NCBI GenBank assembly: GCA_907163375.1 | Contig: CAJQUW010004613.1 | Location: forward strand, 682,001 to 746,000 | Source: Prostheceraeus crozeri | Lineage: Eukaryota; Platyhelminthes; Polycladida; Euryleptidae | DNA length: 64,000 bases | Direction: 5' to 3' | Part shown: positions 9,931 through 21,781 of the stretch, piece after piece | Position numbering within the stretch: position 1 is the first letter of the stretch | Layout: each line of letters opens with the position of its first letter | The notes under the pieces: model-generated | What the model saw: only the letters and a program-made list of their open reading frames with translations | Told to the model about the DNA's origin: nothing | The model's database searches: none | Translations under genes and position numbers: made by a program

Positions 9931-12900
9931 ATTATGACAGCCTTCGAGAGGTAATATTTCTTAAATTGGTGGCTCGATGACCTGCTATTGCTTTCATGCC
10001 CAACCTCAAAAGGATCTTCTTAAGTGTGGGTGATTTATCTGCCACTGGTAGAGCAAAATAACATAATCAAAGACCTATAATTTCAACTAACTTAGAAAGA
10101 TGTAAATGGGTCCATATCAATTCAGATTCATGAAATGAAACATGAATTCAGTGAATCATAAAATCATGCTGGTGAAAATTGAACTAAAAACTTGAAATTT
10201 CAGCAAAGAAAGCACAAATAATATCTCGACTTTTTCATGAAGACTTCCATTAGAATACGGATCATGAGATTCCCTTGAAAATCAGCTTGATATCCGCCTG
10301 TTAGGTTGCTTATTAGCAAACATTCATTCCTTTTGATATCCAACTTGTTTCATACTACTTATTTAGGAGAGTCATCTCGGTAGTAGGCCTATATAAATTG
10401 CCAAATTTTGACTTTTTTCAAAAGTGCTAAAATATTTTTTTGGACCACAGGAACGTAATCTCTGCAAAAACTGAATCTTTTGAAATAAAAATTTTCACTG
10501 TATACAGATAGGCTATTTTTTTGAGTCGAAACTCTATATATATACCTATACTCTATGTTTCATGCGACTTATAAATTGGTCATCTCGGTAATAACATATT
10601 CAATAACAAAAATTTTGCTTTTTAATAACTGTTCAATAATTTTTGGGACCTCATGAACGAAATCTCCGCAAGAAAACTGAATCTATTCACTGCATGCATG
10701 CAGACACTCGCTACCTATATTTACTCCATGGGCGATGCTATACTCAGATCAGAAATGAAGTTTCATTTGGTGTCAGATTCAGATAGGAAATGAAAAAGCG
10801 CTTCAGTGAACAATTCAATATTAATACATGCTTTATCTATAGACCTTTGGATGCAGGCAGCCAGTCAGTTCCATTTAGCCTGGGTGAAAGAAATGGATGA
10901 ATTAGATCTACTAAATGGGCAAACTTGAACAAAGAAGCAGAACCTTTTAAATCTTACCCCACTTCTGAGGCAAAAGACTATTATCCATTGACTTTGGCGA
11001 GCTGCAGCTTCAATGCGTAAGTATAGCGCACCTACTGAACGAGCTCCCTCGTAGTATTTAATGAATCAATGGATTTCTCAATTGGTAACCAAAATATTGC
11101 TGGTTTGATAAATCGAAGTTAAGCCCACATTATGAAGATGAAGTACCAGCATCAGTGATTATTTTACCACCATGTCTCTGAAAACACAGTCGTACATAGT
11201 AGCGTCACGACAAGTCATTTCTTAAACTTAATCACCACCACTGCTTCTGCAAATAAGTGCAAGATGACGCATATGAAGTTACACTGAAGTTTCAAATTTC
11301 TACAATACACATAGTACAATAACCCAAATCATAGGCGTAGAAGATATCAAAACGACACATTCATCTTATCCAATTTATTCAAATTCTTGAAGGGCAACAA
11401 CAAATTCTCTGTCAGAAAGTAAGAATTGATGACACAAAAGCAAAAATGAATCACGTAAGAAACAGAACATTAAATCAGCGAGACGTCAGAAGCCACATGT
11501 TGACTACTAAGCAAGAGAAAGAGACTGATACATGACGTAGTCATCTTGAGAGCTTCGGTGATAGGAGAACACTCTTAGTCGGATCCTTCAAGATACGGGT
11601 GTGAGGAGCATGCTTTCCATTCCGTCCACTGGACTGCACGGGACAAACTCAAGGAATTAACGTCACATCGTCACACTTAACATAGGAGGCGTGGGCAGCG
11701 CACACTAACAATGCATTGATGGAAAGACAGGTAGTCACGAGGGGGGGGGGTCAGCCGAGCGATTCCGCAAGGGGTACGAGGAGCAATGTTAATAAAAGAG
11801 TAATGCGATTAATAACTGAACCGACCACTAGATGGGGAGCTTGAAATACATCCATTTATTACACAAAATGAATGACAAATGTACCTACGTCTGAAACCAA
11901 TTAACGAACGGGTATCAGCTTTCGAGACAAAGTTCCTGGATATTTCGACCTTCAATCTTTTCATGATCAATTCAGTAATCACCACGCACCCGCCTTCCTA
12001 AGGAATCGCTCGACTCACCCCCCACTACATATTACAAAAACTTCTTTTGGAGAGCATAAAATGAAGCCAGTGAAACGAAAACCTATTGAGCACATAAGTG
12101 ACAGACAAGTGTTGTTCAGTTATGCACAAAGGATCGGAACTTGTTTGTTATACTGTTCAACGTTCATCATATCCCATACCGTCCAAGGGACTGCACGGGA
12201 TGCAGAGGACACATATCACACAGGATACGTGGGTAGCACTCACTGTCACTGACCTGAAATATTTATCATCACTAATTTGATGACATCGATTTTTTAGTCA
12301 CAAGTTAGATACATGTAGATCATTATTTGAAAAATCGATGTTTTCAAATTTGTGAATCTTTGATGTGCTGTTTCATATAACAAACAAGACAGGCAGTGTC
12401 ACGGGAACAGCATTTTTCAGTATACTTATTCACACTCTTACGCTACGTGCACATATGCAACTTCATCGCTGACGCTTTTCGACCCGTAAGGAATCAAAAG
12501 AAAATGAACAAACAATGAAAACAAAGGCATGTCTTCAATGATCGTGATTCGAGCAACAATTAAGTTAAACGTGATAAATAATGCATTGAGATCAACAACT
12601 TGCTATCCTCTGAGAGTCAGTGAAACGCGGTAGTCAAAGTAGAACAAGGAGCAACTGCAGCTAACAATTTTTACTGAATCTCATTGGCTAACTAGCCGTT
12701 GATCTCAATGCACTGTTTGTCACCATTTGTGTGACGATGCTCGAAGCACGAATATTGAAGGCATGCCGCTGCTTCCTTACCTTGTCCATTCTTCTCTGAC
12801 TCATTATGGATCGAAAAGTGTTAACGATCGAGTTGCACTTGTAAACGCCCAATTTAAACTGTTGTCAGTAATTTTCACCAGATACGTTTCACCGGTTGCA

Positions 12901-12956
12901 ACAGGTGGCGTCATCAGTCTTGTGCAAGCTGAAAACCAAATTCTTCATAGATATCT
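9931..12956. other. interior of foldback element, no gene seen
   Basis: About 3 kb with no supported coding region. It contains a degenerate direct repeat (about 10370-10520 versus 10560-10700, sharing GTCATCTCGGTA, TTTTTGGGACC-like and CTGCAAAAACTGAATC-like blocks), a small inverted-repeat element at 11731-12028, and two related stretches around 11610-11710 and 12160-12245 that share CC-GTCCA--GGACTGCACGGGA and a later GTGGG-AGC-CACT block. These look like old repeat copies. Confidence 0.45.
11731..12028. repeat. small inverted-repeat (MITE-like) element
   Basis: The left end carries a run of G followed by TCAGCCGAGCGATTCC (about 11741-11766). The right end (about 11999-12024) is the inverse: GGAATCGCTCGACTCACCCCCC. 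The ~300-bp body has no open frame. No target duplication could be defined, so the family is unknown. Confidence 0.45.
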
Positions 12957-14904
12957 TTACCTGAGGATCATCATCAAACGGTGAAACGACCTGAATCACA
13001 TGATTTACATGTTTTAATACACCTCCATGACCTGCGCGGGACACTCTGAAATGTAGTTCGTTCGAACACGTTTACAGCTTCCACATAAAATTTCGAAATA
13101 TTCTCCGAGGCACCATCAACGCGTTCAAATGCATGCATTAAATTCCGAAAAAGAATAATGCAAAGTAGACAACTAAAACAAAGAATCAACATATCTTTCC
13201 TAAAGGTATAATAACCAACACAATGATCCTGAGCAGGTGTGGGCCAAGTTTGGTTGAGATTGAGGCAATATTGACAAAGTTTTGGTCCTCGGTGTAAAGT
13301 GATGTTGCGAAAAAAATGTTCTGTAAAATTGGTGAAAACATGTGATAATTACGTAAAGTGTATCTCTGTCCAGAGTTGCCCGTTGGCTGTTGTGTTCTGA
13401 AGCGCTCTTGATAATGATCCTGAGAAGGTGTGGGCCAAGTTTGGTTGAGATTGATGCAGTATTGACAAAGTTTTGGCCCTCGGTGTAACTGTCATTTTCA
13501 TATGTAGATCCGAAGGTGGAACGACCTCGAGTGATGAATCAAGCCGACCAAGTACTTTTACTGGGAGGCCTGGTTCTCCGTCCAGAGTTGCCCGTTGGCT
13601 GTTGTGTTTTGAAGCGCTCTTGATAATGATCCTGAGCAGGTGTGGGCCAAGTTTGGTTGAGATTGAGGCAATATTGACAAAGTTTTGGCCCTCGGTGTAA
13701 AGTGATGTTGCGAAAAAAATGTTCTGTAAAATTGGTGAAAACACGTGATAATTACGTGAGGTGTATCTCTGTCCAGAGTTGCCCGTTGGCTGTTGTGTTC
13801 TGAATCGCTCTTGATAATGATCCTGAGAAGGTGTGGGCCAAGTTTGGTTGAGATTGATGCAGTATTGACAAAGTTTTGGCCCTCGGTGTAACTGTCATTT
13901 TCATATGTAGATCCGAAGGTGGAACGACCTCGAGTGATGAATCCAGCCGACCAAGTACTTTTACTGGGAGGCCTGGTTCTCCGTCCAGAGTTGCCCGTTG
14001 GCTGTTGTGTTTTGAAGCGCTCTTGATAATGATCCTGAGCAGGTGTGGGCCAAGTTTGGTTGAGATTGAGGCAATATTGACAAAGTTTTGGCCCTCGGTG
14101 TAAAGTGATGTTGCGAAAAAAATGTTCTGTAAAATTGGTGAAAACATGTGATAATTACGTGAGGTGTATCTCTGTCCAGAGTTGCCCGTTGGCTGTTGTG
14201 TTCTGAAGCGCTCTTGATAATGATCCTGAGAAGGTGTGGGCCAAGTTTGGTTGAGATTGATGCAGTATTGACAAAGTTTTGGCCCTCGGTGTAACTGTCA
14301 TTTTCATATGTAGATCCGAAGGTGGAACGACCTCGAGTGATGAATCCAGCCGACCAAGTACTTTTACTGGGAGGCCTGGTTCTCCGTCCAGAGTTGCCCG
14401 TTGGCTGTTGTGTTTTGAAGCGCTCTTGATAATGATCCTGAGCAGGTGTGGGCCAAGTTTGGTTGAGATTGAGGCAATATTGACAAAGTTTTGGCCCTCG
14501 GTGTAAAGTGATGTTGCGAAAAAAATGTTCTGTAAAATTGGTGAAAACATGTGATAATTACGTGAGGTGTATCTCTGTCCAGAGTTGCCCGTTGGCTGTT
14601 GTGTTCTGAAGCGCTCTTGATAATGATCCTGAGAAGGTGTGGGCCGAGTTTTGTGGCGAAATACTCTATAATCTGAAAGTTATGGCTATCGGTGGATTTA
14701 TTTAATCAACTTTTTTTCATTATTATATTTCTCCTAGGAGTCAGCTGTTGATGTTGATGTCAGTGTGCTTCAGAGGGTTATTTAGCACGCTCTTTCCATT
14801 TACATCGGTTATTTGACCTGAAAATGCCTCCTTATGTGATATTTTGGGGTTCGGTGTATTTTAGCAATTTTCATTTTGGCCCTCGGTGTGTTTTAGCAAT
14901 AGCC
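12957..14904. repeat. right long inverted repeat arm of foldback element
   Basis: Inverse copy of 2472-4228. It is about 190 bp longer because its tandem array (about 13223-14645) has three complete 403-bp units (near 13349, 13752 and 14155) where the left arm has two. The few single-base differences between the arms show they are real separate copies. Confidence 0.85.
13223..14645. repeat. 403-bp tandem array, right arm
   Basis: Three complete units and partial flanking units on the opposite strand to the left array. Unit-to-unit identity is very high. The CACCGAGGGCC motif appears here as GGCCCTCGGTG at regular intervals and again at the outer end of the element. Confidence 0.85.
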
Positions 14905-14912
14905 AGATTATG

Positions 14913-17023
14913 GTAGCCAGTCTGAGTAGTAGCCACATATAGACATCCCTATACTAGATAATCTTGGGAACCTACTGCGGACCTGCAAAGCTTCGAGATT
15001 CGATTCGAGTAGACATAGTGATTGAAGAAATCTGTAATCCTTATACATCGGCCGGCCTAAAAAATTGCTTTAATTGTACCCTATTTTCTCTTTATAACCT
15101 TCTCTCACTCGACACGTCTTAAGGTTGGATAAGTGTGCAGAGTGCACTTTTACTGCATAAATTTGCGATAAGACGAGTTTACCGCAGTATATTTCCAGAA
15201 TCCTCGCTGTGTCATTAATCAGGTCAGCCACAGCGAGTTTCTGCAGGGAACGAGACTGAAAATGAGACTTTCACAGAATGATGTACTCACTATGCATACT
15301 GCGAATCTTGGCGTCTGCCGAGTTTTAGTAAGTTCCTCGTCTTGTCAGACACGATCAAAGAATAACACGTGTTAGTCCAATGGGACGCAGATTGCAGATT
15401 TTTGCAAAAATGAGAAATTCCATGTTATCTCTCACTGAGAGTACCAGGTCTATGCGCATGATTATTGACATGGCATGACTTCATGTCATTTCCTATCATG
15501 TTCATACACCCCTGTCTACGAAGCTAAACACATTCAGATTTGGCAAGCCTCCCAATGTCGTCAAACACTAACATGTTAGGTGACTTCATCCACATTGAAC
15601 CACAATTTCGCATGCATCCCCTCTCGGAAGCACAATAATATCACATCCATATGATAGGAAATGACCTGAAGTCACAGCATGTCAAAAATTATACCTCTTG
15701 ACTTTGTAGTTTTCACTCAGTAAGATAAAACATAGAGATTTTCATTTTTGCAAAAAACTGCAGATTGCATCCTATTGGATTAACATGTGTTTCTCTTTGA
15801 TCGTGTCTGACAAGAAGAGGAACTCACTAGAACTCTACAGACACGCAGATTTGCAGTAGGCGTAGGGTGTACATCATTCTGCGAAAGTCTCATTTTTGGC
15901 CTCGTTACCTGTAGAAACTAGCTCTGACTGCCTAACTAATGACACAGGAAGGTCACAATATTTTACGAAGTGCAGAGCGTGTTTCTACGTTTTCAGTGCG
16001 GGATTTTGTGTGATTCCCTACGTAGTGAGCTGGGTGTTAAAAAAGCAGTGAGTATGTTTCAGAGCTTTTTCTCAGCTTTAGGCCGATCAGTCGTCTAATG
16101 ACTGGTACTCAGCGCTAGCCATAGGCGCCGGAAGGCGGTATGGCAAGTATTGCCACGCCATACCAATAATTTGATCGTCATGCACGTAGTTTGGCCTGTG
16201 GATCTCAGATATTTTAGCTCTGGATAAATCTCAGATTGCTTGGAATGATGATTTTTGCTATTGCTACTTTTACATTGATGATTAGCCAGAAGCTTCATGT
16301 TTGAAAGCTACTACTTCGACCATCAAAGTGTCGACGGTCAGACTAAGTATTTTTCATAACTAAATACCATTATCTTATCAAAGTTGAACGCAGTAATACT
16401 CTGATGAAACAATCAAAGCCATTTTCTGAATTGCCGTTTAAGTCCTTGACATGTAATTAGTTCTCTCAAAACTGCCAAGCCACACTGCATACTACATGCA
16501 TGCAATGTATTGAATCAGCAATCTCAAACAATGAAGCGATGATTGCGGTACAGATTAGGCCTATGTAAGCCTGTCTCACCAGATAGTCACCTAAGGCTGA
16601 GTACCACTATGTTAACTGTACTATTCGTTGGATATTACATGCATATTGGAGCATAGGCATACACCACAATAATTGCCTCTTTAGGCCTAATAGCATGATC
16701 CATGATATGTAATAGATTCCAATAGGATCGCATTTAAAATACTTTCGAATGAAGATTGAAAGAAACCTGACCTCGATCGAACCTCGACATCGATAAAAAA
16801 TCCTGATCTCGATCTCGATCGCAATTAAAATTTCAATCGAGTTCGAAACTCTGGTATATTCCAACCTTTAAACGAGCTACGTAGCACGTTAACGCTGCCT
16901 ATTCACAGGTCCCTAGAAGAAATTTCAGAAAAAACGATTCATCTTTCAAACGATCATCGTAGGCATAGTCCAAAGATATAATAAATTATTACAATCAATC
17001 TAATTATGGAAATGCTATTGCAG
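14913..17023. other. non-coding with a degenerate inverted repeat
   Basis: Apart from the inverted repeat at 15208-15965, I find no gene. Around 16740-16860 the text is rich in CTCGATC motifs. The short open frames here (for example 16095-16298 and 16607-16864) lack any coding signature. Confidence 0.35.
15208..15965. repeat. degenerate palindromic repeat (foldback MITE-like)
   Basis: The left arm (about 15208-15510) and the inverse of the right arm (about 15640-15965) share long diverged blocks: TGTCATTA, GTTTCT-CAGG-AACGAG, AATGAGACTTTC-CAGAATGA, CTTGTCAGACACGATCAAAG, TTTTTGCAAAAATGA and GTCATTTCCTATCAT. The loop is about 130 bp. There is no open frame. I could not fix its exact ends or a target duplication. 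Confidence 0.6.
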
Positions 17024-17280
17024 ATATTGTTCAATGGATATGTCAATACGTACAAAACGAAGAAGGATTCTGACTAGGAGGGAGGATATGCTGAATTCAA
17101 TAACTTTAGACTCGTCAGTGACAAATGAAGAAAATGATGTAAATGCCATCATGGATGACGAAGTGTCGATGATCGTTCCAACATCAAGAGCTCAATTTGA
17201 GAGCTCTCCCTATGAGTCCAGTCCAACTGATGCGTTTTTCAGATAAGCTTGGCTCTTCAGGCATTTTTGATTTTTACAGG
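17024..17280 (+). other. candidate 5' exon of the 17-18.8 kb gene
   Basis: An acceptor-like TTGCAG ends at 17023 and a donor-like CAG/GTAGTT follows 17280. From the ATG at 17034 a 70-codon frame encodes a basic start (RTKRRRILTRRE) and then an acidic, serine-rich segment; it stops at 17244-17246, before the candidate donor. So either the true donor lies earlier, or this is an alternative or decayed exon. It shares the basic-then-acidic style of the spliced gene at 51 kb. Confidence 0.3.
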
Positions 17281-17338
17281 TAGTTGACCGTCTTATTCTT
17301 ACATAACATTTTGCATTTATTAGAAATCATTAATTTAG

Positions 17339-17399
17339 GGTCATTGGTACCGTTGAAAACATCAAGAGTCTTGTCGGTCAGTTAATTTTACTGCATCAG
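17339..17399 (+). other. candidate 61-nt internal exon
   Basis: Flanked by TTTAG before 17339 and by CAG/GTATAA at 17397-17402. It is open in only one frame, giving VIGTVENIKSLVGQLILLHQ, an amphipathic helix-like peptide. This fits in style with the next exon (VWFKELFTAVARIEE...), but the phases do not match (this exon ends in phase 0 and the next needs one carried base). It may be alternatively spliced or damaged. Confidence 0.4.
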
Positions 17400-17484
17400 G
17401 TATAACTTACTCTACTTTTCATACTTGTCCCTTTCATTTAACTGCTTGTAAATCGACGCTATAAGCCTATACTACATTTTTCAG

Positions 17485-18821
17485 TGTGGTTCAAAGAACT
17501 CTTCACGGCTGTGGCGCGCATTGAGGAGAGGCAGTTGGAGCATGGGCGTATTCTTCGACAGATACAATCTCATGCCAGTGCCATGTCAGTCGACAGCTCT
17601 AGTAAGGAGTTGGATCCTGAGGTATTCTCGTATCCATATTTGGATTCCTCGGAGGAATTAGGGAGAAATTTTCAATCGCTCCCAAGACAAAAACTAGTAA
17701 GGCTAGATATTTAAAAAAAATCATGTTTTGATTGGATAGAGCCATTTTCTTTCCCTTTCAGGTCAGATACCTTGCTAATGCAATTTCTCCAGGCGGCAAA
17801 CTTGGACGGATTATTATGTGCGTTTTAATCGCTCTAGCACCCGCGACCATTTGGTGCCAGTACAGCCGTGAAGGAAGAAAAGGGAAAAAAAGTGCTGCTC
17901 ATTTTCTTCCCATAATCCACGGTAATTATATAATTGCAGTCGCTTATTAGATTTATATGATCTGATAATTTTCTTCCATTTTTGGCATCGCAGAGCGCGT
18001 GTATAAAAAATATGACATTTTGGAATTAATGCAACTTTCCTATTAGCAGTTGTTAAAAGTTATGTAGTTTGACTACGAATTGGGAAACCTCCATTGTCGA
18101 TCCAATTGTATGGAATCTAGATAATGTAAAAGTTTTGTTATTTGTATTTACTAATTCCCCTTTCCATAATCGTAGCAACTAATTTAGATGAAGGTGTTTG
18201 ATTGATAAATTGCTGCCCTTCTTCTTTTCTTCTCTTCTCTCCAGAGCCTGGATGAGTGTGTGCGTATGTTATTTTCTTTAGGTGTGTGTGTGTGTGCGTG
18301 TGTGTGTGAAAGTGTTATTAATTTTACATCCCCTGTCCATAAACACTAACGAACATGTGTCAGCTCAACAAATTCAGTGCAGTCTGCAATCGAAGCGATG
18401 CCTTTTCATCAATAAAGTGAAACCGAACTCAAGCAACAAAATCTAACCAAATGATGATATAGATTTCCTACATGCATGTGTTTCAGTGAAATATGCGCTT
18501 ACGCATATTGCAAATATTTTGTAATACATTTTAAATTGTATATACCCTATCATACATTCATAAGTCTTGCATGTGATAGCTGAACTCTTACTCTACCTCA
18601 TACTCGTACACCTTATCCATTGTATTGCAGAAACAATAGCCAAAAAATTCGGTGAGACAAAGTCAGCGGAGAAAATCAACACCGAAGTAAGTGAGCAGCT
18701 GAAGCGAATGCCCTTGAAGGTTGGACGAGCTGAAGAGAAGGGGAGTCGCAGAATAAGTGGTGTCCCAAGTAGAGCGTCTTCCGTGCCGACTGAGAACATT
18801 AACGCTGCGGATAGTGACTAG
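17485..18821 (+). CDS. spliced gene, DUF4806-like C-terminal domain (5' incomplete)
   Basis: Three exons with clean splice sites and compatible phases: 17485-17696 (acceptor TTTTTCAG, donor GTAAGG), 17762-17921 (acceptor CCCTTTCAG, donor GTAATT) and 18631-18821 (acceptor TATTGCAG, stop TAG). Together they encode about 186 residues. The first exon is a probable coiled coil (RIEERQLEHGRILRQIQ) followed by a serine/acidic linker. Exons two and three form a compact helical domain with the pattern PGGKLGRII...W...SREGRKGKKSA...IIHETIAKKF...INTEVSEQL. This resembles DUF4806, a domain of unknown function common in invertebrate and transposon-linked proteins; a BEN-like domain is the alternative. The tail is basic and serine-rich. 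An AATAAA occurs at about 19306. Upstream exons are uncertain. Because the gene lies between the AACGTTTC-rich termini, it may belong to an old transposon and not to the host. Confidence 0.55.
18281..18308. repeat. (TG)n microsatellite
   Basis: A short GTGTGT run with one C interruption, inside the last intron of the DUF4806-like gene. Confidence 0.9.
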
Positions 18822-20584
18822 ACGGATTTGTAAGACATTTCACCACTTTTTAAACTACGAGTACATACTGTAAACCGTACAATAGGAAACCAAGACTGTC
18901 TTCGATTCAAAATCCGGACATCAAACGCAACTAGCAAAATGCTCGACACCAAGCTATTTTATAGGCCCTACATAAGGATATTCAAAAATTCGTATTTAAA
19001 CCGCTGTCCTACACCAAACTATCGGTTTCGTATCGATCTCTTTCTCGGTTTCGCATTGTACGGTTTACACTGATACTTATTCCATGCTACTTGCTTTTGT
19101 AAGGGGAAAGGGGGTTGATACTACAAAATTTTGTTTATCGCATTCATTGATAACAATTCAATATTCACGTGTCAACAAACAACGAAGTGATTGTTATTCT
19201 TTTCTACACTTTCCTATTCATCAACGTTCTCAGAGAAAATGTTCAAGATGCTGCGAGGTCACTATGATTGATGTAGGAAAATGGAATGACACGTATAGAT
19301 CCACCAATAAATAAATTTAAATTGTTAAATGCAAAATCCTCAGATTATGTTTGCACTTAAATCATAATCAGCTGTTTTTGTGTATTCCCAAACAAGTTGA
19401 GCATTTAGATATTGATCCTGTTTATTAGAATTTCACACCTATTTTGAATTCATTCTCTGTCATGAGTGTAGTATGACAATTGGCTTAAATTTTACCTAAC
19501 ATGTAGGCCTGTCACCTCTGTTAGTTATATTTTCGCAAGTTTTAATACAATTCAAAGAAGTAATCATAGATCAAGCTTGAAACTATGCAGTCATCGTCTG
19601 ATGATGATGAAAGGCCTTCTTTATCTGATTATGCAATGTATCAATAACCTTTCAATATTGGCTACTCATATACGGTCTGTTCATGGTTTAATTTTTACAC
19701 AGATGTACAGAGACTGATGACATCAGAGCAACAGATAGGCCCTATGGTTGATTTAAGATAGCATGATTTTTTGGCCTTTTATTATGTGATGTATTAAAGG
19801 ACTCTAACACTTCACTGTTATCAAATGAATAATCAGCTCAGATATTTTCTCATGACGACGTCTGAATGAATTCTGAGTAAAATATTTTTACTAGTCCATT
19901 TTATCGATCTACATATACCTCTGTGATGTCTAGTCGGCTTCATGCATTGTTTTAATTAGCATGTACATATTTGATAAAATTCACATGGCTGGAGAGCTGT
20001 TGACAATGTTAAATCATTCTATTTTTATATTAATACAATTAATATTATATTAATAAATTATTTGTTATTATTAATAAATATAATATTTATCAATGTTACA
20101 ATTAATAAATATTGATAATATTAATTTTCTATTTTTCGCATTATATTCTAGAAATGAATTATGAACAAAATAACTGCAGTGCCTCGAGATATTACCGATC
20201 CAGCCTTGGTATCTTTTTTGTTCGCGACTTTTGTTTCAATACTTCCATTTGATTGAGTTTCTCTGTAAAAATTTTGTATTTGATGAATAATACTGTTTTT
20301 TAATTATACTTGAAGTATATCAATGATGTTTTTTTACTTGACTCTATTTTTGAGACTGGTTATATCAATGAATGAAAACGGGGACTTTGGATGCTCTATA
20401 AGCTGTAAAGTTATACAACGGTACTCAACGTTTTCCTAAATGTTTCTTACGGTAAAAAACGCATAGAGTTCTGCTTGAATAGCATTATGTATCAAATAGA
20501 AGTAGAAAGCCTTGCTATATTGAAGAATGTCCTAACACATAATAGAGAAAGGCATTTCATTTCTATTTAAAAGGTGAAAAGTGT
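18822..20584. other. 3' flank of the DUF4806-like gene, no further gene
   Basis: Probable 3' UTR up to the AATAAATAAA cluster near 19306, then AT-rich DNA. 20020-20130 is almost pure A/T with ATTAATAAAT-type words. No open frame of note. Confidence 0.4.
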
Positions 20585-20843
20585 TCAGTGTGATTTAATG
20601 AAAAGTCACATGTAACTTAATAAAACGTAACGAAACGCTGAAATAGTGTTGCGTATAGAGTTACTGAAACGTAACGAAACGTCGAAATAGCGTGACGTTG
20701 AGACTTTCTGAAACGTTACCGTGCAACTTGCTGAAACGTTCCGTCACGTAATAATAACGGACAAACGGACGTTACGAAACGTTCAATTGAGACATTCGTG
20801 AAACGTTTCTGTTACGTTACGAAACGTCACAATGTTGTTGGGG
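20585..20843. repeat. AACGTTTC-rich terminus, right
   Basis: Repeated AAACGT, ACGTAACGAAACG and GAAACGTTAC words end in CAATGTTGTTGGGG at 20830-20843, the diverged inverse of the start of 609-1225. See that entry; together they may bound one old transposon. Confidence 0.35.
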
Positions 20844-21781
20844 AACGGTACATTAGAAAACATTAGAGTATCATGTAATATTATTCTAAGATCACTTGTT
20901 AATTGAAAAAGACGGCAATAGGTTTGGCTTTGGATTAAGATAAGTCATACTGTAGGACTATAAGTGTAGCATGGTAAATGTAGGCCTACATGTATATACA
21001 TATATATATATATACATGTAGGCCTACATGCCGACAGTACGGTACGGCCGTCCTGTGATATCAACTAATCCTATCACCATACATGCATCTCCAAACAGCG
21101 TTTTTCTAAAATATATCGATCAATCTTTGAGTGTGTAAATCAGTCTGGCCTACAGTAGGAAAACTTGATATTTGCTCATAATGTCGCAGTTATATGCTTG
21201 AGTTATGTCTGCATTTTTGTCTAAATTGATCGTGTAGTTCCGAAGATATGTCAGTGACTGTTACACAGGCTCGATCTAGTAGGCCTAATCCTTCAAATTG
21301 CTAGTCATGCCAACATATAATTCGGAAATACCAGTGATTCCGATATTTTGCATGAGTCATTGCAGGCATGTAGGTATAGCATAAATCCGTTACTGTCAAA
21401 ATTTTGCCAATAACTCCAGAGATATGCTCTCTGATGTACGATGAATTTTAAGTAGATACTTTGTCATTAGTTACTTAACATCACCGTTTCCCTCTCACTG
21501 TTATTTTTGATTCAAATATATTAATTAAAATTAGATCAACGTCAAAGTGATGAATATACAGTTTAGTAGACGTTCGGCCATACCTGGTTAGATTCAATAA
21601 TAAAATAGATATATGCTGAGTGCCGACCCATGTAAATTAAAACGCTGTTCTCGGTACGTTTCGTAAGTCTTTTTCAATGAAATAAATTTAAAAGGCATAT
21701 TACCTATCCTATTATATAGGTAGGTTTATTTTATATAGGTATATTTGTATAGAAAAGCATGTTGTAGACCTACCAAAAATT
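20844..21781. other. non-coding; TA hairpin
   Basis: No gene seen. At about 20982-21031 the inverted words GTAGGCCTACATGTA and TACATGTAGGCCTAC flank a (TA)n core, giving a strong cruciform-prone microsatellite. Confidence 0.5.

Larger units (their letters stand above)
2472..14904. mobile_element. foldback-type DNA transposon with 8-bp TSD
   Basis: The element begins GGCTATTACTAAAACACACC and ends with the near-perfect inverse. It is flanked by the direct duplication AGATTATG at 2464-2471 and 14905-14912. Its inverted arms are 1757 bp (left) and 1948 bp (right), almost identical, and largely made of 403-bp tandem repeats. The interior holds a LINE remnant and an LTR retrotransposon, and no transposase is visible, so it is probably non-autonomous. 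An 8-bp duplication fits the hAT or P superfamilies; long repeat-filled arms recall Drosophila foldback and Galileo elements. The terminal sequence does not match the usual hAT start CAGGG, so I leave the superfamily open. Near-identity of the arms suggests recent activity or conversion between arms. Confidence 0.85.

Noticed and set aside
16740-16860. Shared SINE between 16740-16860 and 63490-63560
   Set aside because: Both stretches have many TCGAT/CTCGA words, but I could not align them over a useful length.
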